This document shows positions 58,845-64,000 of a stretch of DNA of 64,000 bases, piece by piece. The position numbers were made by a program, and so were the translations under genes. Below the pieces are notes generated by a model. The model was given only the letters and a program-made list of their open reading frames with translations. It made no database searches and was not told the origin of the DNA. The stretch spans positions 2,480,001 through 2,544,000 of the forward strand of contig WOAB01000583.1 of assembly GCA_027886185.1 (NCBI GenBank), in the 5' to 3' direction. This stretch comes from Rheum nobile (lineage: Eukaryota > Streptophyta > Magnoliopsida > Caryophyllales > Polygonaceae). How positions within the stretch are numbered: position 1 is the stretch's first letter; the number at the start of each line of letters is the position of its first letter.

Positions 58845-59340
58845 TTTTTTATAAGGTAAGAATTCGACGTACCCGACATAACAATATCGGGTAGGTCGAG
58901 AGACCGAACAATCGGCGTCGGACAGACCAGGCAGAGAAACTAGATATACAAACCAGGAAAATATAATACAACAAACTAGAAGACTGAAAGATCAAAAGCG
59001 AACTGAGAGAGGGCACAAGCAGTTGAAACGTGTCATCCGGAGAAGTCGATCAGGAAAGAACCTACATACGAGTTGAATGAATTGCCTTGACGTTGCCCTC
59101 GCGTCTAGGAGGGGTCTTTAGAAGTCTCAACCATGACGTTGCCCTAAGATCAAAGGAATCTTCATTGAGCCACATCTACCACCACGACTAATACCGAAAA
59201 CTCAACAGACACCTTTAAATCATCTTCGAGAGAGCAAAGAGTATCATACCATCCAAGAGTGTATAGGGTAAAGACCAACGAGAGAAGATACAAGACTAAA
59301 AAGAAGTTTATAAAGAAACCATCCAATAGTCTTGTGAATT
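58845..59340 (-). repeat. dispersed retroposon-like repeat, copy 2
   Basis: On the minus strand it shares GCTCAATGAAGATY, AACGTCATGGTTGAGA and TATGTCGGGTA with 42290-42745. It ends ATTCTTACCTTATAAAAAAA. That tail resembles the 3' end of LINE copy D near 26880 (ATTCTTACCTTATCAAAAA). Confidence 0.5.
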
Positions 59341-59527
59341 GCTACAGATTTTAATTGAGTGGAGAGAGAGTCCTTATTAAAGGTTGGGTTAAGGTTGCAT
59401 TAATTGAAACGAATCCAACCATTATTAGTTTTTATTTTTCTATGAAACACTATTATTAGTTTTTTATTTTTCTAACACAATATTCTCTTTTTTCACCCAT
59501 GAGATGTGCACGACACACTACATAAAT

Positions 59528-59639
59528 TTAGGGTACGTTTGAATTTTCTAAATAATGTATTATTTTGTATTAAATTAATAATTCAATACAAAATAATGTA
59601 TTTTAATGTATTATTTTGAGTGATCCAAACAAACCCTAA
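59528..59639. mobile_element. short palindromic MITE
   Basis: The left end TTAGGGTACGTTTG and the right end CAAACAAACCCTAA are imperfect inverted repeats. The centre is nearly palindromic with AATAATGTATT blocks. A diverged relative is at 60557-60664. No transposase is present. Confidence 0.55.
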
Positions 59640-59890
59640 GTTTGTTCGCTTTATCCACTACCTCGCCACACCATCCTCTTTTTCTACTTTATCCACTACC
59701 CCTCGCGACAGATAAAAAAATTCAGAAAAAATCGAGTTTGTTCGCTTCTAAATGGCTTGAATAGGAATGGATCAATTTAATATTGGGTAGCTTGTTCGTT
59801 ACAACCTATCCCCAACGTTAAATCGCGAACAACCCAACAATTGCGATTTTTCTGAGAAACCCTAAAACAAAAATTTGGTGGAGGCACGAC

Positions 59891-60089
59891 ATGGCGAGGA
59901 CGAGTGTTTTATCGTTATGGTACGACGATGGTGGGCGAAGATGCTCATGTATGACTGTATATATAGACAGCGAAGATACTGTATTAAAGTGGACATTGGA
60001 CACGTTTTGTGAATCTCCTAATTCCTTGTGGATTGCCCTTAACACAGTCGTGCATCCCGCTAGTCCGCGAACGGGGCTTTGGTTATTAA
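59891..60089 (+). CDS. unidentified short coding-like frame
   Basis: MARTSVLSLWYDDGGRRCSC followed by MTVYIDSEDTVLKWTLDTF is open for about 65 residues and then enters a MITE at 60090. No family is recognised. It could be a first exon or chance. An in-frame ATG follows a CCCTAAAAC leader. Confidence 0.2.
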
Positions 60090-60397
60090 GGGCTCGTTTG
60101 ATATTGTCAGGATATCAGGTATGACTATATGAGTATAAATATCACTCATACTTATATATGCGTTTGACATAATTCTAAAATCGATATGAAATTGATATTT
60201 GTTGTTTGATATCATATATATATATATTAAAATATATTTATAAGTGATATCAGAGTGTTATTTTGATATCTCTCACAGAATGAATATATCAAAAATATAA
60301 CTCATATTCGATACTTTGATATCACATAAACCCAAATCTTAATATTCATACCAATACCCAATATCTCATATCTTTGATATCGATATCAAATGAGTCC
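60090..60397. mobile_element. Tourist-like MITE
   Basis: Ends GGGCTCGTTTGATAT and, inverted, GGACTCATTTGATAT are flanked by TAA on both sides (60087-60089 and 60398-60400). The 308-bp interior is rich in GATATC-like motifs. This fits a non-autonomous PIF/Harbinger element. Confidence 0.75.
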
Positions 60398-60556
60398 TAA
60401 AATATAGAACACCGTGCGACTTTCTAATATATGATTTTTAATAATGTATTTGCTAAATGAAGTTGTAAAATGCTTCTTGTGGGTTATTCTTTTATATTAA
60501 AAGAACTACAACTATTGATCTTTCTATTTTATTTTTAATTCGTCCCAAAATGTTAT

Positions 60557-60664
60557 GGGTCCGTTTGGAATGCATTATCTTGTATTAAATTGATGATTTA
60601 ATATAATTTAATGCAAGATAATGTGTTTTAATGTATTATTTAAGGATATCCATATAGACCTAAC
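60557..60664. mobile_element. diverged relative of the 59528 MITE
   Basis: GGGTCCGTTTGGAATGCATT, an AATGTATTATTT block and the near-palindromic centre resemble 59528-59639. The right end is decayed (CATATAGACCTAACCC). Confidence 0.4.
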
Positions 60665-60842
60665 CCGAGATAAAACCTAGGTTAGATCAGATTTAGATGG
60701 TTTGTTAAAAGAAATGAAAGGGAAAAGTCATTTGTATTTTTCTGAAAGATGAAACAAAAAAGTAGTGATTTTTAGGAGAGGACCGTAAACATGGGGTGAT
60801 TTTTTGAATTTTTCCAAAAGAAATTCCCCTATTACAGTGTTG

Positions 60843-62630
60843 CAGGAAATGTTGGGCTGCATCATAAATTAGAGTCACTGCTTCAATTCAATATCAGAAC
60901 CTAATTGTCTAATGCAAAGCTTTATGCTTCTTACACAAACACATAATCAACTAGATAAAATAAATAGAGATTTTTTCTGAAACAAAGATCCTTCGTATAA
61001 ACCTCTCATAGGATGAGAAAAAATATGCAAACCAACGACACATGGCGGACTTGGATTGATGAAATCAAATTATATGAATAAAGTATTACAATTTAAATTA
61101 ATATGGAAAATTTTGGTTGAGCCTGATAATTATTGGGTCAAAATTATTACTGAAAAGTATTTGAAAATAGAAAATATTTTACAATATTAGAAAAAAGGAC
61201 AATGCTCTTGGCAATGGTCCAAAATGTGTGAAATCATTGACGAGTTTAAATCGGGACTTATTTGGCAAGTAGGAAATGGTAGAACCATTAAGTTTTGGAC
61301 TGATAAATGGCTTTCTACAACTCCTCTTTGCGACATTATAAGCATGCAACCAATAACTAACAAAAATGCATTAGTGGCAGACTTTATGCTTCCAAATCGT
61401 ACATGGAATAAGGAGATAATTGAACAATATCTTCCAATGGACCTAGTAACAAAGGTCAGTTCTACTCCAATACCTCTAAACAATATTTATGACAAAATGT
61501 ATTAGAAAGCAAACAAAAATGGTTGGTTTTCAACCAAATCTGCTATAGATATGCTTATCAAAAAGAAAAGCTACACACCACATGATACTTCATTGATTTG
61601 GAAATTGAACACTTACCCTAAAGTGGAAAATTTCTATGGAAAATCATGAAATATGGGCTACCAACAAAAGCAAGACTAGCCAAAAAAGGAGTTTTAATAC
61701 CACCCGGTTGCATCAGATGCAACACACAAATTGAAAACTTTAACCATCTATTGTTCCAGTGCGACCATACAATGAAAACTATTGAAAAAATGGACAAACA
61801 AACACACAGAGTTATAAGGTCTTTAAACATAGAAATAAAAAAACCTACGAAATTATGGAGGAAATCCGAAATAAATTGGACCGCTCATAATTCACTGATC
61901 TTGCAGTGTCATGGTGGGTTATTTGGTTCTACATAAATCAACAAAGCTTTGGTAAAAATTACAATGATACTGGCATAATAAAGGATGAACCACTTTTTAT
62001 TAAGCATCAAATTGACAATTGGAACCATACTAAAAAATGGAATCCAGACTCTCTAGTGGACATTAATCCAAATAATAAAAAATCCTCCAAATAGAGATGA
62101 AAAATTACTAAGTGGAAAAAGCCACCTGAGAACATTATTAAAATAAACACTGATGGATCTACAAAGATGAATGAAGATTATAGTTGCAGATTTATTTTTC
62201 GTAATTATAAAGGTGAACCTATTCAATTTTTTGGCAAAAAATGTGGAATCTCAACCTCTCTTAAGACGGAAACCATTGCGGTTAGGAATGCCTTAATCAA
62301 AGCATATGAACTGGGTTTTACTAATATCCAATTGGAATGATAACCTCACTATTGTTAATGTAATAAATAAGACCTGACACTGTCCTTGGATATTGAAATT
62401 TTAATTTCTGATATCCTTTGTATTTTGCAACTGTTTTCTTTAGTATAGGTCTGTCATGTCTTCCGAGAAACAAACGTTGTGGCCGATTGCATCGCAAAGT
62501 TGGGTCTGCAGAGTTCTTTGGAAGACATTCAATCTAATTTAGAACTTTTTGTTCTCATCCGTAAGGATGCTATAGACTAAGAAATCGTGTCTTATATGGT
62601 TTTCGTCTAATTTTTATCATATTAAAATAT
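60843..62630 (+). mobile_element. LINE copy E, 5'-truncated and decayed
   Basis: In order it holds the RT thumb remnant (CLMQSFMLL, THGGLGLMKS), the connection (CSWQWSKMCEIIDEFKSGLI), zf-RVT (NGWFSTKSAIDML, then CIRCNTQIENFNHLLFQC) and the RNase H start (KINTDGSTKMNEDYS near 62140). An RNase H C-terminal relic lies at 62450-62580. It is close to LINE copy D in sequence. Stops and shifts are frequent. Confidence 0.8.
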
Positions 62631-62639
62631 ATATATAGG

Positions 62640-62705
62640 AACGCTCCGGTAAAATGAGAGTTATGGTAAAACGAAAGTACTAATCTGGAGCGTTGGATTG
62701 ATGGT
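62640..62705. repeat. possible transposon terminal sequence
   Basis: GGAACGCTCCGGTAAAATGA followed by GAGTTATGGTAAAACG and AATCTGGAGCGTTGGATTG resembles plant Mutator-like terminal repeats (family knowledge). The partner end would lie outside the window. Confidence 0.35.
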
Positions 62706-63059
62706 GATGGTGATGGATGATTGGATGAATAAGTTATATAATAGATATGGTAGGGGTGTAACTATCAAATCTAACCTAATATGACAATTAATCAAATTTT
62801 AATTAACAAAAAAAATTAAATGGGTTGTTACAGGAGAGAGAAAGAGAAGATTATTCTATTTCCTAATCGTCTTCAACGTACAAACATTCCTTCCTCCATT
62901 GACGATATTCTTCAACGTACAGCCATTACCATAACTCTCGTTGCTCTCATCAACCAAGCTTCTTTGTTCGATCACTTTGAATATCCCACCTGGAAACGCG
63001 AAAGATCTATCATCGAATAAGCTACTCGTTCGTATTATAACGAATCGAGGTTTGTGAAT

Positions 63060-63900
63060 TGATTTTTCATCAAAACCCTAAATTCTATTTCATGATATGT
63101 TGATCTTATGTCTATTCTAATTGATTTTCGATCATAACATAGGGTTTAGATTCTGATTTCGCAATTTGGTTTTCACAATTTTATCGATATTCATACAGCC
63201 AGTAGTGATATTCGTTTACTATGTACGGAACATTCATAATTTTGCGATATTCATACAAACTGTATTGATATTCGTCTGTTAATCTCAAGCTTTTGGAATC
63301 GATTCATGTATCTTCGAATTTGATTTTTTTTTTTTGTATTTGGTGAATATTGCATATCCAATTTTGAATAACCCGATTGATAATAAACTGATTATGATGA
63401 TATTCATGTATAGCGCATACATATTCAGGAACCATAATAGCGATATTCATTCAATATGTTATGATATTCACGTATTTTCTACGCATAGTCATACAAATAA
63501 GTAGTCGATATTCACAAGAACATCGTCGATATTCAGCGTCGATATTCACGATTTGCGTATAGATATTCATATGTGAATTACCTCTTTGCGTGTAGATGTT
63601 CAAATGTGATATTCATACTCGCTTCATCAATATTCATGATTTGCGTGTAGATATTCATATGTGAATTACTTCTTTGCATGTAGATGTTCAGATGTGATAT
63701 TCATACTCGCTTCATCGGTATTCATGATTTGCGTATAGATGTTCATATGTGAATTACTTCTTTTAGTGTTTATGCAATGTACTTGTGTAATGATATTCAT
63801 ATCGTTTTACTAGATATTTAAGGATATTTATTACTACATGTGCATTGTGTTATGAATATCGATGATCCAAAGTTGAATATCAAATCGAATGCAACCTTTT
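63060..63900. repeat. GATATTCAT-rich region with 88-bp tandem units
   Basis: Two full 88-bp units (about 63556-63643 and 63644-63731) and part of a third share TAGATATTCATATGTGAATT and TTCATACTCGCTTCAT. Single GATATTCAT motifs are scattered from 63180. A short frame at 62820-63020 upstream has no recognised family. Nothing else is seen to the window end. Confidence 0.7.
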
Positions 63901-64000
63901 ATTATTAATATTAAATACGTGAATATGCTTTACTAGATTATGATTATTGTGATGTGATTATCTAGATTGATTATAATAAAATTTATGTTTCTTTAAAGAT

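Overview
The window looks like nuclear DNA of a eudicot plant. It is A+T-rich, its genes have short introns with normal GT-AG borders, and its gene families (PB1-domain Raf-like kinase, filament-like plant protein, plant MORN protein, EAF1-type HSA protein) are plant ones. Much of the rest is nested or degenerate transposable elements. I cannot name a species.

Layout. (1) 369-5998: a decayed minus-strand RPA70-like gene whose last exon is split by a 3.0 kb solo LTR (473-3504, TSD TATAT). (2) 6709-11805: a minus-strand Helitron candidate with a textbook 3' hairpin plus CTAG end. It carries same-strand fragments of three unrelated host genes: a DnaJ protein, an EAF1/HSA protein and a filament-like plant protein. 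A second copy of its 5' end lies at 12428-12674. (3) 12841-13080: a tRNA-derived SINE with a perfect 17-bp TSD. (4) 13541-21349: three L1-type LINE copies. The last is a 5'-truncated minus-strand insertion with a poly-A tail and TSD. (5) 21364-26860: A+T-rich sequence with Helitron-like ends and a long inverted repeat. (6) 26860-32700: a minus-strand LINE containing an apparently intact hAT transposon (27056-30726, 8-bp TSD, two-exon transposase of about 843 aa).

(7) 32800-42300 is the gene-rich island. It holds a nine-exon Raf-like MAPKKK with PB1 domain (+, 1185 aa), tRNA-Gly(UCC) (-), and a four-exon TXNL4B/DIM1-family splicing protein (-, 151 aa). The kinase and TXNL4B genes are convergent, with the tRNA between them. 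(8) 42290-52682: a MORN-repeat gene fragment with a frameshift, followed by a 7.0 kb LTR retrotransposon (44624-51621, TSD AAGAT) and an exon of unknown identity. The region is flanked by two copies of one MULE-type MITE, each with its own 9-bp TSD. (9) 52900-54790: minisatellite arrays in opposite orientations around a tRNA-like cloverleaf with anticodon UUA, then a hydroxysteroid-dehydrogenase pseudogene cut off by an LTR. (10) 54788-64000: two LTR pieces joined tail to tail, several MITEs, a decayed LINE and short-period repeats.

Only the kinase, tRNA-Gly, the TXNL4B-like gene and the hAT transposase look intact. I see no single new molecular system. The most interesting parts are the multi-gene-capturing Helitron, the apparently complete hAT element, the telomere-motif MULE MITE pair and the UUA-anticodon tRNA-like gene.
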